NCBI GenBank assembly: GCA_019009955.1
Contig: CM032228.1
Span: 75,191,501 to 75,255,500, forward strand
Length of the DNA stretch: 64,000 nt
Reading direction: 5' to 3'
Source of the DNA: Riptortus pedestris
Lineage: Eukaryota; Arthropoda; Insecta; Hemiptera; Alydidae
How positions within the stretch are numbered: position 1 is the stretch's first letter; every line of letters starts with the position of its first letter. This document shows, piece by piece, positions 41,919 to 53,721 of this stretch. The notes beneath the pieces were generated by a model. That model saw nothing but the letters and a program-made list of their open reading frames with translations. It did no database searches and was not told where the DNA came from. The position numbers and the translations under genes are program-made.

Positions 41919-44900
41919 GTAAGTATTAATTAATATATAAATACACGATCAACTGAATTACTGCATTATGTATGCAGTGCAAAAGGTTACTAGGATGGTG
42001 GGGGATCTTCAAATGTAATAATGTTCACCATACAAAAAAATACTATCACCAATATATCCAATCAATGTCACAATCCCACATAACGTGGCATAACCCTAGA
42101 AAATAGCTTTCATTCTTTTTGAACGTGAGAACCAGATATTCTTACGTTTATTAACAATATAATTATAGCCCTAGTACTCTGCTGCCTTTCCAATTGAATC
42201 GATTTACAGGTATCATACTTAAGAGCCCATTTTTGTTAAATGCGAGTTATAGGCATCAGACCTAAGACCCCAACGTACTGCCTAGGACTCGGCTGCCTTT
42301 CCTGTTTAATGCGAGTTACGGGCGTTGGAGATTATAGCCCAAAGTACTGGCTAGTATTCTACAGCATTTCATAGTGAATGCGAGTTACAGACCTCAGACC
42401 TAAGAGCCGAACGTACTGTCCAGGACTCAGCAGCCATTCCTGTTAAAAACGAATTACAGGCGTCGAACCTACTAGCTGATCGTACTGGGTAGTACTCAGC
42501 AAGCTTTTTCTAAATGCGAGTTACAGGCATCGGACCTAAGAGCCGAACATACTGCCTAGGACTAGGCAGCCTTTCCGGTTTAATGCGAGTTACAGGCGTT
42601 GGAGATTATAGCCCAAAGTACTGGCTAGTATTCTACAGCATTTCATAGTGAATGCGAGTTACAGACCTCAGACCTAAGAGCCGAACGTACTGCCCAGGAC
42701 TCAGCAGCCATTCCTGTTAAATACGAATTACAGGCGTCGAACCTACTAGCTGATCGTACTGGGTAGTACTCAGGAAGCTTTTTGTTAAATGCGAGTTACA
42801 GGCATCGGACCTAAGAGCCGAACATACTGCCTAGGACTCGGCTGCCTTTCCGGTTTAATGCGAGTTACAGGCGTTGGAGATTATAGCCCAAAGTACTGGC
42901 TAGTAGTCTACAGCATTTCATAGTGAATGCGAAATACAGGCCTCAGACCTAAGAGCCGAACGTACTGCCTAGGACTCAGCAGCCATTCCTGTTAAATATG
43001 AATCACAGGCGTCGAACCTACTAGCTGATCGTACTGGGTAGTACTCAGCAACCTTTTTGTTAAATGCGAGTTACAGGCGTCGAACCTAAAAGCCGTACGT
43101 ACTGCCTAGGACTCGGCTGCCTTTCCGGCTTAATGCGAGTTACAGGCGTTGGAGATTATAGCCCTAAATACTGGCTAGTACTCAACAGCCTTTTTGTTAA
43201 ATGCGGACCTAGGAGCCGAACGTACCGTCTAGGACTCATCAGCCTTTCCTGTCAAATAAGAATTAAAGGCGTCAGACCTAAGAGCCGAACGTACTGTCTA
43301 GGACTCGGCTGCCTTTCCTGTTTAATGCGAATCACCGGCGTCGAACCTACTAGCTGATCGTACTGGCTAGTACTCTGCAGCCTTTTTGTTAAATGCGAGT
43401 TACAGGCGTCAGACCTACGACCCCAACGTACTGCCTAGGACTCAGCAGCCTTTTCTGTTAAATGCGAATTACAGGCGTCAGACCTAAGAGCCGAACGTAC
43501 TGCCTAGGACACGGCTGCCTTTCCTATTTAATGCGAATCACCTGCGTTGAACCTACTAGCTGATCGTACTGGCTAGTGCTCTGCAGCCTTTTTGTTAAAT
43601 GCGAGTCACAGGCGTCAGACCTACGACCCCAACGTACTGCCTAGGACTCAGCCGCCTTTTCTGTTAAATGTGAATTACAGGCGTCGGACCTATTAGCCGA
43701 TCGTTCTGGGTAGTACTCAGCAACCTTTTTGTTAAATGCGAGTTATAGGTGGCGGACCTAAGAGCCGAACATACTGCCTAGGACTCAGCAGCCATTCCTG
43801 TTAAATACGAATCACAGGCGTCGAACCTACTAGCTGATCGTACTGGGTAGTACTCAGCAACCTTTTTGTTAAATGCGAGTTACAGGCGTCGGACCTACTA
43901 ACCGAAAGTACTGGGCAGTACTCAGCAACCTTTTTGTTAAATGCGAGTTACAGGTGTCGGACCTAAGAGCCGAACATACTGCCTTGGACTCGGCTGCCTT
44001 TCCGGTTTAATGGGAGTTACAGGCGTTGGAGATTATTGCCCTACGTACTGGCTAGTATTCTACAGCATTTCATAGTGAATGCGAGTTACAGGCCTCAGAC
44101 CAAAGAGCCAAACGTACTGCCTAGGACTCGGCTGCCTTTTTTGTTTAATGCGAATCACAGCCGTCGGACCTACTAGCTGATCGTACTGGGTAGTACTCAG
44201 CAACCTTTTTGTTAAATGCGAGTTACAGGCGTCGGACCTAAAAGCCGTACGTACTGCCTAGGACTCGGCTGCCTTTCCGGCTTAATGCGAGTTACAGGCG
44301 TTGGAGATTATAGCCCTAAATACTGGCTAGTACTCAACAGCCTTTTTGTTAAATGCGGACCTAGGAGCCGAACGTACCGTCTAGGACTCATCAGCCTTTC
44401 CTGTTAAATGCGAATTACAGGCGTCAGACCTAAGAGCCGAACGTACTGCCTAGGACACGGCTGCCTTTCCTATTTAATGCGAATCACCTGCGTTGAACCT
44501 ACTAGCTGATCGTACTGGCTAGTGCTCTGCAGCCTTTTTGTTAAATGCGAGTCACAGGCGTCAGACCTACGACCCCAACGTACTGCCTAGGACTCAGCAG
44601 CCTTTTCTGTTAAATGCGAATTACAGGCGTCAGACCTAAGAGCCGAACGTACTGCCTAGGACACGGCTGCCTTTCCTATTTAATGCGAATCACCTGCGTT
44701 GAACCTACTAGCTGATCGTACTGGCTAGTGCTCTGCAGCCTTTTTGTTAAATGCGAGTCACAGGCGTCAGACCTACGACCCCAACGTACTGCCTAGGACT
44801 CAGCAGCCTTTTCTGTTAAATGTGAATTACAGGCGTCGGACCTACTAGCCGATCGTTCTGGGTAGTACTCAGCAACCTTTTTGTTTAATGCGAATCACAG

Positions 44901-47900
44901 GCGTCGGACCTACTAACCGAAAGTGCTGGGTAGTATTCAGCAACCTTTTAGTTAAATGCGAGTTACAGGTGTCGGACCTAAGAGCCGAACATACTGCCTT
45001 GGACTCGGCTGCCATTCCGGTTTAATGCGAGTTACAGGCGTTGGAGATTATAGCCTTTTAACAAAAAGGTTGCAAAGCACCAGGCTGTACTACTTTGCTA
45101 CCCTTTTGCTAAATTCGAGCTACCGGCATCGGACCTACTAGCCCAACGTACTGCCTAGTACTTTGCAACCTTTTTGTTAAATACGAGTTACATTTTGGAA
45201 ACAGTGGAAATGTCTACTTATGAAGAAGCGTCTTGAGCCGCCACCTACGGCTCCAGGACCTCCCATTCAAGTGGTGATAGAGAGGGGACAATACAAGCCA
45301 CCTGAGTGAACAGGACGTTTTTAAGAAGTCAAGCAGGCTCTCAAGATCTCCAACATACGGGAACGTAATGAGAGCAGGCATCCAATGCAACTTAGCTGCA
45401 GAATTGAGCCAACACATTGATAGAGCGCCAATAGAAAACAAGATACAGGAAATAGAACGTATATCTGCATCCCCTTTCTCTTTTAGTGGAATAGGGAAAG
45501 ATGTAGAATCATCATTTGAACCGAGAACAAGGTCTCAGTTTTCCTTCTCTTCATCTTCCCTTGACAATATAAAAATTATGGCCAAGGTAAATGCTGAAAC
45601 GGGCCAAAAGGGAGAGAAGCGAAAAGGATGAAATAGAGAACAGTGAGGAAAAAAGACACAAAGAGGAAGACGCAGTTGACATAAAGCGGATTCTCAAGGA
45701 GTCACAAAAAATAAAGACAGATATAGGGTTCTTTGTGTCAGATCCTGCAAGGAAGATCAACTAGAATAATCAGGGGCACATAAAAACGAAAGTACAGAGG
45801 CTCACAGAGTTAATAGAAATGCTATCTGAACAAGTACGAGCACTCCTTCTACAGTTAAAGGCCACAGCAGATATGGGTGATACTCCTGTTACTTATAAGA
45901 AAAGGGGAAACAGAAACGAAATAGTAAAAGATGTAGTAGAGATAATAAAGCCGGAGATAGCAGCAATTGTAGAGAGCTGACAATCTCATCCAGCAAGTTC
46001 ATGAAACGGTGAACACTGATAGTAGATATGAAACCTCAAAAACGAAGGTAAGGAGCGTAGCTACTGATCCCTTCGCCGGAAACAAGCGAGTTAAACCAGA
46101 TGACAGAGACAACACAATGGAAGAACTGCTGAGTATTCCTGAAGACTGGGAGGAAAGCAGTAGCAAGTGGACAGATGTGGTCATGTATGGAAATAGAAAG
46201 AAAGGCAAGTCTCGGTCAGGCGCTATAATAAGGAAAGATGACCTTAAAAACTGATATCAGATGCAAACACGTGTGTGGAGTCAAGTCCATCCACAGTAGT
46301 CAGACTAGAACTAGCCGAGTCCGGAAAACAAAGTTCAGCTGAGAAAGCGGCCACGCTGGTGGATCCAGTTGAAGGAATAAACCCGGAATCAGTGGGCAAC
46401 GAAATTAAAGATCTGAGGATTACGAAAGAAGGTGCAATCCTAATTAGGACGAGCAATAAGGAAGAAGCAAAAAGGCTGTCGCACGTGATCGAAAACAGCA
46501 AATACACAGCGGGTATTAAATGTGAATAAAAGGATGCCCAGAGTTGTTGCAGTTGAAGTTCCCGCTGGATGGGAGGCAGCCAGGGTGGAGAGCCGACTGT
46601 TGGAACAGCTGAATAAGGAAACCCGAAGGGAGTAGAGATGCAATCCATGCTCTGTTTAGAAGAGGGCCGAGCACCAGGCATACTGTGCATTGGGTCCTGC
46701 AAGTGGAGCCACATGCACGAAGAGTACTCCTCACCAACAGAGTGAAGTTCGGTCTTCTGTCTATAAAGTGTTACGACTACATCGACTGTGTCCTTTCCTA
46801 GTTAAGAAGAATGAAATTGAAGTATGTAAAATTTTCTTCTTCGTTTCACCTCCACCAAACAGAGGTAGTGGTACAAAGAGGCGTTTTTATAACCTCTATA
46901 TGTCAAGAAGGTTCACCATTACGCAGTTATATGGTGGAAGGACATTTCTCAATCAATTGAGAGGCTGATGTTACTGCACCATCTCTGGCAGTAACTAAAT
47001 CTTGGACTGACCACTAAGGAACCTCGTCGGGCATTGGTCATAATGATTCCATCGATTTAATTTGCACCAGGTAAACAAATTATGGTAGATGAGGCTATCA
47101 AGAACGGGAGATGCGGTCGTTGCCATTTGCATTTCGTCACCATTTTCATTTAAAAAAATCAAGGTAGCACAAATTATTTCTCCCTCAGATCTGTCATGGT
47201 GATATTAAAGACATATGGACCGAATAAACGCCATGCCCTTTGAATTCAATGAATGAAGATACATCATCAACGTAACAATTTTGATTTATTTTTAATGGAT
47301 TTCTTTAACTTCCTACTATTAAAATAATTAACTCCCCAATCATATTTTACAGGCTAGACTCTTCAACAAGGAGCTTTATCGAATGGTCATATTCGACGAG
47401 TCAAGGACCCTTGTACAAAACGTAAGTAAAGGAGGAGATTAGTAAAGAAACATGGTTGGTTTGGAAAGTAACTAGAAAATTCAATTTACTTATTCAGTTA
47501 ATGATTTACCATTAGCAATAGGCAATATTTATTGGTTTATGCAATAGTATTAAGCTATAGCCTTATGTTTTGGAATTCAACAATAGGCTTGCGCTTTAGA
47601 TTCCACTGTAAGCAAACTATTACAGGTCCATAATTTGGGGTTCTCTGGTATTGGCTTATGCTTAAGAATTCAGGTAAAGGCCAATATAACAGGCCATAGC
47701 TTTACGATTCAGTAACAGATCTATGGTTTAGAATTCACTACTATGCCCTCTGGTATAGGCACCATACAAAATGTCACTGTTATTGGCATATGTTTTAGAA
47801 TTGAAGTAAAGCTCTCTGTTATAGGACAAAGCTTTTGGATTCAAATAAAGATCACTGATGGACCCATGTGATTTAGGATCTACTAAACCTTCATTGCTTT

Positions 47901-50900
47901 AGGATTCAGCTATAGATCTATGCTTTAGAGTGCACCATAAGATCAATGAATGACTAAGGCTCATTCTAAAGGTCACTGTTATTGGCCTATGCTTTAGGAT
48001 TGAAGTGAAGCTCTCTGTTATAGGAGTAACATTTCGAATCCAGATAAAGATCAATCATGGACACCTGTGATTTAGGATCCACTAAATATTCACTGCTTTA
48101 GGATTCAGCAAAAGATTCATGCTTCAGAATGCACCATAACATCAAGGACATAGGATCATTCTAAAGGTCACTGTTATTGGCATATGTTTTACGATTCAAG
48201 TAAAGCTCTCTGTTATAGGACTAACATTTCGAATCCAGATAAAGATCACTCATAGACACCTGTGATTTAGGATACACTAAACCTTCACTGCTTTAGTTCT
48301 GTGCTTTATTCAGGATTCAGCATTAGATCTCTGATTTAGGATGCACTATAATTTTACTGAGATAGGTTCACTGCAAAGGTCACTGTTATTGGCCTATGTT
48401 ATAGGATTCAGGTAAAGGTCTCTGGATACTTATTGATTATCGGGAGGGCACCTATTTAAATACGATTATTAATTCAGAAATTTAACAAAAAAAAAATCAC
48501 TTTATTATTTAATTTAACTCTTCGAGAACTAATTCGAATCACAACATGAATGATACAATGTAATTATAAATTAGAGATAGCCGAAAACTGGACGATGTCA
48601 CGGAGTTGCTGTATAAAGCGATCGTCCCTGGCTGCCACCGTTCCAGTCAACAGTTGTCTTTCGGTTCATTCCGAAGTGTTCTTCACACCATTTTAAAGAG
48701 TTCATTGAAACAGCAATTCATAAAAGGTGCTATGATAACAAAAGGAAGTCAGCTACGAACGAACCAAGTATCCTTACGAATCTCTATTTTTTTTACGGCA
48801 TTGTCTAATATTACACTGACAAAATGGTTTATTTCTCGTGAAATATAACCGCATTTCCAGTTCATGTTTTGTATACTGGCAACAACACTTTTGATTGAAG
48901 AAAATAAACAGTTTTTTTCAGTTCTGAGTAAATCCTAAATTAATAAACGATAAATCATTTTCCGATAACATGGCAAATAGAATTACTAGGATAACCTACT
49001 CATGTTTGATCAGCGTTTACCTAAAAGCAGTTTTCAACCAGTCAATATTTTATGTATAAATAACGAGTGTCCTCCCGTTATCATTTGATCCAAGAAAGAA
49101 TGCCAGAGGTCAGAGATTAGTAGTAAGGATAGTTCAGGGACGGAGATGATTTCTTGGCAAGGAAGAAATAGGAAAGTGGTACATAATTAATTCCAATTTC
49201 AATATGTAATACCAAAGGTATTGTTTCATCACAGCTTTACTCAAACATTCTTTCCCATCCAAGACTGTAATATGAGACTTCCTATTCAGAATCGAAAGCA
49301 ATTATAATTTATACTTTTTGGAAATCTACTAACAACAGAACTGAACAAGTGAGTCTTCTACACAAATAACTAAATAACAAAAAAACAGAACATAGTCAAA
49401 ATAAGAGAATGACACATAAAACTGAGATTTATTACAATAAAGAATGGATACAACACTAAATACACTGGAAGGAGCAAGTGAGGTTATCAATTAGTTAAAT
49501 TACAAAGGCGGGTTTCTTTAGTTATTACAACAAGCATTTAATAAGAAAATTGTGTTTTTCAGAAAATAGTTCTTGCTCATTTCAAAGCTAAAAACAAAGT
49601 TACATTTTCTGCAATGGGCTCTTCAATTTCGACTAACCTCTCATCTGTTCTGTAAGTATTCATTAAAGAATTTTTTCTTGGAGGATCTCAATAATGATCA
49701 ACTTTTTTTCTGGTTTTTATTATATCTTCAAACAAAAAAGTCCGTCACGCAGGGGCTGCGTAAATTAAGCAGATTTCCCACGTGAAGTTTTACAATAGAG
49801 AAATCTGCCTAATAACAACTGTAGTAGTAAGAAACCTCTAAACCTAAAAAACATTATTTAGGGCGTAATAACCCAGTAGTTTCTAGCCCAAAAAACAGTT
49901 AACCTAACCTCTAAACCTATTCACGAGGGACGATAGTTATGGAAACGGCCGCGAGAGCTCTCGTCGGAAACTCCGAACATAGCCTATTGGTGACACGCAG
50001 AATACAAATGCAAATATCTCGGTTAATATTCAAGATAGAGAATTAATGTATAGAACATTATTTATAGTAAATTTAATTTGCAATAAGATTGGTTCTATAC
50101 AATCTTTTGATCCGACGTATAGTAACGGAGATATTTCGAATTTTCGAAAATCCTCTCCTGTAAACCCCCCCTCCCACTGGTCCGATTTCAGCCGTTAACG
50201 AACTTGATCTTTCTTTTTACATAAAACGCTTAAATATGAAGTTTGGTAAGGATCAAACAAAAATTGCGACCGCTAGAGCGGTAACAGACAAATATATAGA
50301 TAGATAGATAGATAGATAGATATATAGATATATATATACAGTTTTGAACGGACCTCATTTTCGTCATCTACTAGGTAGGATCGATGGACATTTGAAGAAA
50401 AATGTCGAAAATTCCGTCATGAGTACAACCTCAATAGCTGATTTCCCTTAAGGGAAATCTGCTAAAAGTCATTCACACAGGAGCAGCGAAATCTATGCAG
50501 ACTTCCCAAGTGCTGATATAACTCGCTTGAAATCTCATTAGAGAACATATTCTCTATTATATAAATGTAAATCATGGGGGGGGGGTACTATGTACATGAA
50601 TAGAAGGGGAGGGAGGATTACTGAAGACAGAATACTCGAAATAACGAATAATTCGCCTATCACTAAAGTTAGAAATAATACATAGAACAACAATTGTAGA
50701 ACTTCAATAGCACAAGATTGGTTCTATAACATTTTACTATCCAACGAATAATAACAAGATATTTTGAATTTTCAAATCCCCACTCTAAACTCCTACTATT
50801 CCAGAACCTCTTTCCGCCAATAACGACTATGGTTTATCTTGTTGATTGAACCGGTTAAATATCGAGTATGGTATGGATCAAATAAACTATTTGGGGAAAA

Positions 50901-51003
50901 GAACGGAAATTCTTAATTGATGACAAACATATTTATGTATGTAATATCGAGTTTGATAACACTTAAAAAAACAAATTGCAACCTCTAGACCGTTAACAGA
51001 CAC

Positions 51004-51068
<65 letters not shown>

Positions 51069-52671
51069 CGGATCTCATTTTATTCATCTCCTGGGTTGGA
51101 TCACTGGACATTTGAAGAAATGTTAAAAAAAAAAAAAAATCGATCGACAAATAATAATTATGATTACACAGTTAATCAAAAATCTTCTTTTTTTTTCTCT
51201 CCTAGATATATGGTTAGTTCATCCTACGGGCGTTTATTGTTCGGATCTGGGCTGATGTGTCTTCCTAGACCCGTCCGTTTATTTTCCTCTGGGAAACAGA
51301 ATTAAATGTGGGTTGAATGGGGGTTTACCCGAATTCCGAAGACACTATCTCTGCTTAAGGAATAAAAAACTTGAGTTTCGAAATTTTCTGTATATCACGA
51401 CACCCTGGGCTTCAAAATGAGATGGAATAAACCCCGGTTGGGAGAGCGCTAGTACACCGAAAAAGAGGTGAAGTACAGGTGATTTCAAGAAACTTTAAAA
51501 ATGGTATAAAGTGTCGCACACGACTCGGTTTCTTATCTATCAGGCTACCTCTCCGTTGAATAATCTGGAGTACGTGGCTAGAAAAGAGATAAGGACGAAG
51601 AAGAGACAAAACTACGGGTCAAAATGGACAACATTGGGGGGTCGTATCTACCTCCAGGCTCGAGATATCGTAGATTCAACAATTTATCAAAGAAGAAACC
51701 CTCAAATGCCTTACAAAATGGGCTTAATTTTTGAGTAGCCAAGTTGTAAATCTAGTAATATAAGAGAAAAACAAACGTCTTCACGAGGCGACAGTTAGAC
51801 ATCTACTGACGTGAACTGGCAGGTGGTTCAACATTACTTTGGACAAAACGATAGAATAGTCCAACTTTAAATATTTTTGACATGAAAGGAAGGCATGACA
51901 TCGTAGGACAACGTGTTTTGGTAGGAAAGGTTTATTTTCACCTGCTCGTGCTGTATAAATGGAATAAATTACTACTTTAGTTATAGCAGAAATATACATT
52001 CACTTTCAGCCTTCAGTTACCCCCTCCCTCCCTGCCTTCTACTCATCGATTGTTTTACGTAGAAATAGGGAATATGAGATGAAATCACAGGTGTGTAATA
52101 CCAGCTTAGTAGGAAATCTGCTAATTTTACGAAGCCCCACCTTGACGGATATTTGTATTATAAAAATATCTAAAATTGTAGCATTTCTGACTTTGCATTC
52201 CATCAATAATTATTTGTTTACATATATTTATACACACACACATATAAATAAGTATATATATTAAAAATATAATATGAAAGAGTAAAATATATAAGATTCA
52301 GAATTCAATCTGCTCTTTTCCGTTGCCAATACACCTTGTAAATTTAATGGTATGTGTTTTTTTATAATTGCTATTAATGTGACCTAAACAGCCATTGCAA
52401 ACAAATATACCAATAAATTTACATGGGATATTGGCAATGCAGAACGGCGAATTGAATTTTAGATCTCATCGATTTCAAAAGAAAATTTCATAAAATTAAT
52501 CTTTTCGCGAAAGTTATGATTTAACTTCTTCCAATGAAAATTATATTAAAAATATCATACTAAAATTAAACTTGAATATTGCTGATTAGAAAATATGTAT
52601 TATTTTTTTGTTTTCAGGTGTTTAACTTAGTCACAACATACATAGTAATTTTGATTCAGTTCTCTGAATGA
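41103..52671 (+). CDS. Gustatory receptor (insect 7tm_7 family), 4 exons (whole gene)
   Basis: I joined exons 41103-41918, 47353-47421, 49563-49646 and 52618-52671, all with phase 0 introns, to give about 340 residues. Exon 1 holds hydrophobic segments near residues 40-57, 70-89, 120-137, 144-166, 212-235 and 243-264. The seventh spans exons 3 and 4 and ends with TYIVILIQF (330-338), the TYhhhhhQF signature of insect gustatory receptors. Three short C-terminal exons after one long exon, split at phase 0, are typical of the family. These proteins are ligand-gated channel subunits in sensory-neuron membranes with a cytosolic N terminus. The ligand cannot be predicted. The exon 3 donor is uncertain (see findings). 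The introns are swollen by satellites and transposon debris. Confidence 0.82.
42230..45200. repeat. 70-bp satellite in intron 1 of the gustatory receptor gene, about 42 units
   Basis: Unit AATGCGAGTTACAGGCGTCG, GACCTAAGAGCCGAACGTAC, TGCCTAGGACTCGGCTGCCT, TTCCTGTTTA. Clearly GC-richer than its surroundings. Higher-order structure: a ~210-bp trimer recurs at 43450, 44405 and 44615, and 43064-43260 is repeated nearly exactly at 44216-44410. ORFs at 43064, 44216 and 44956 are frames of this satellite. Confidence 0.93.
45180..46750 (+). mobile_element. Degenerate ORF1-like remnant of a non-LTR element
   Basis: Fragments in shifting frames: RAGIQCNLAAELSQHIDRAP (45370), MEELLSIPEDWEESSSKWTD (46117), VDPVEGINPESVGNEIKDLR and ITKEGAILIRTSNKEEAKRL (46358-46480), then VPAGWEAARVESRLLEQLNK (46559). 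Lys/Glu-rich charged stretches followed by this 'kdlR.tk.G.i.i...kee...' segment resemble gag-like ORF1 proteins of R1/Jockey elements. No zinc knuckles could be read. It starts at the end of the 70-bp satellite and lies in intron 1 of the gustatory receptor gene. Confidence 0.5.
46750..47352. other. Receptor intron 1, unassigned end part
   Basis: A 92-codon ORF (46690-46968) runs out of the ORF1-like remnant without a known motif. The rest up to exon 2 has nothing recognised. Confidence 0.45.
47353..47421 (+). CDS. Gustatory receptor exon 2
   Basis: The exon is bounded by TTTTACAG (47345-47352) and GTAAGT (47422). It reads ARLFNKELYRMVIFDE then SRTLVQN, 23 codons, phase 0 at both ends. This matches the intracellular loop 3 pattern (A..FN..LY..M..D....L..N) of insect gustatory receptors between TM6 and TM7. 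It has no ATG-initiated ORF of its own. Confidence 0.82.
47500..48430. repeat. ~195-bp tandem repeat, 4-5 copies, in intron 2 of the gustatory receptor gene
   Basis: The landmark GTCACTGTTATTGGC recurs at about 47778, 47976, 48168 and 48380. Units contain TAAAGCTCTCTGTTATAGGA, ATAAAGATCACTCAT and TTTAGGATTCAGC. Diverged; only a few copies. Confidence 0.8.
49563..49646 (+). CDS. Gustatory receptor exon 3
   Basis: The exon follows TTTTTCAG (49555-49562) and reads KIVLAHFKAKNKVTFSAMG then SSISTNLSS. The family pattern is H..K.KV.F.A.G...I...L..S. For the next exon to read in frame it must end at 49646 before GTTCTG, a poor donor. A perfect GTAAGT sits five bases later at 49652 but shifts the frame. 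It is possible that the mRNA uses the latter and the gene is damaged. Confidence 0.7.
49735..50466 (-). mobile_element. Helentron-like element, full-length copy
   Basis: Minus orientation, complete from stem-loop (ACGCAGGGGCTGCGT near 49747) and GCAGATTTCCC to TTAAGGGAAATCTGCTAA at 50466. The central tract here is (TAGA)n/(TA)n at 50290-50345. In intron 3 of the gustatory receptor gene. Confidence 0.75.
50467..51145 (-). mobile_element. Helentron-like element, diverged copy
   Basis: Begins CACAGGAGCAGCG with GCAGACTTCCC, a degraded stem-loop end. Continues through the family middle to CTCATTTTATTCATCTCCTGGG, TCACTGGACATTTGAAGAAA. Its (TA)n tract is 51005-51063. Lies head to tail with the previous copy in intron 3 of the receptor gene. 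Confidence 0.65.
51005..51063. repeat. (TA)n tract inside Helentron-like element
   Basis: Central microsatellite of the copy at 50467-51145. Confidence 0.95.
52090..52160 (+). mobile_element. Helentron-like 3' terminal fragment
   Basis: TAGGAAATCTGCTAATTTTA, CGAAGCCCCACCTTGACGGA: degraded 3' end of the family, in intron 3 of the receptor gene. Confidence 0.45.
52618..52671 (+). CDS. Gustatory receptor exon 4 (TYhhhhhQF motif and stop)
   Basis: After TTTTCAG (52611-52617) the exon reads VFNLVTTYIVILIQFSE then TGA (52669-52671). TYIVILIQF is the hallmark C-terminal motif. Phase 0 start, as is usual for the last intron of these genes. Confidence 0.85.
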   Translation: MFNLVTTYIVILIQFSE

Positions 52672-53309
52672 ACTTATCTTCCGATTTGTGGAACCAGAAA
52701 TTCTGAAGTGCAATTTGCACTCATCTCATGGTTTTGAAATTTAGAATTTAGTTAAACTAGTAATGCTGTGAATATTTTATTTATATGCACACAAATAAAT
52801 CAATACTTTCCAGCACAAAAACCTTATACAACTTAATTTTATTAGTTATTGTTTGTATTAATTTCATCTGTTTCATTTATTTTTAAATGGTTCACACAAA
52901 GAAGAATTATAAAATATTGTACTCGATTTTGCTTTGAATAAAAGGTTAAACAAAAACCTTCATGGTTTGTTACCATTTGATTTGTAAACAATATATTGTA
53001 CGTATATGTTGGATTACTGTATCACTTAAGAATAAAGAATAAATGAGTTGATTTAGATGGTTTTATGGCAATTGTCTTTGTTATATTTTATAACAGACAG
53101 GTACTGACAGTAAGGAGAATCTTTGAATTACCTCCTGAGGTTAAAATAAATAAACATAATTGACTGATACTTGGTATACACTTAGATCCAGGGTTACTAT
53201 TAGCATAATCCTATAACTGGAAGGAATAACTTTTTACGTCACTTTACATCTGCCCAATATCAGATACCCACTACTACTGAGTGAGATACTCGAGCATATG
53301 TGGTGTTTT

Positions 53310-53383
53310 ATCAGTTTCCCTGGAGAAAATCGCGTCATGAGTACTCAATAGCTGATTTCCTTCAGTGGAAATATGCTAAAAGC
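53310..53383 (-). mobile_element. Helentron-like 5' terminal fragment
   Basis: GAGAAAATCGCGTCATGAGT, CAATAGCTGATTTCCTTCAG, TGGAAATATGCTAA. Directly abuts a SINE half at 53384. Confidence 0.5.
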
Positions 53384-53482
53384 CTTAGTCCCACCCTGGC
53401 TAGAAAAGGCTGGCAACCTGTACATAACCTGTCTCAATTAGCCATAGTAGCAGAAAGTGGACGTTAATAAATAATAATAAAC
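53384..53482 (+). mobile_element. SINE 3' half
   Basis: GTCCCACCCTGGCTAGAAAA through GTGGACGTTAATAAATAATA matches the body and tail of the 3945 SINE; 5'-truncated at the end of a Helentron-like fragment. Confidence 0.75.
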
Positions 53483-53721
53483 TTAGTTCAATTTCAAATC
53501 GATGAGAATAATATCCATCACCTTCCTTCTCAGGAGTAAAATTATAAAATGAAAATAGTATATTAGGAAAACGAGGTGAGTAATCGATAAAACAAAATAT
53601 TTATATATGGTTCCCAGTAAATATTGTCTATTTTACATTAATTAAATAACAACAATATGGTTATTAGAATATTTAAGGACAAATGATGAAAAAGGGGGTA
53701 GTAGTCCTCAAAATCTAAGCG

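Noticed and set aside
43064..45141. ORFs repeating MRVTGVxPKSRTYCLGLGC
   Set aside because: Frames of the 70-bp satellite; no start context, no continuity beyond a few units.
46244..46714. 156-residue minus-strand ORF
   Set aside because: No motif; antisense to the ORF1-like remnant, whose plus-strand frames carry the family-like segments.
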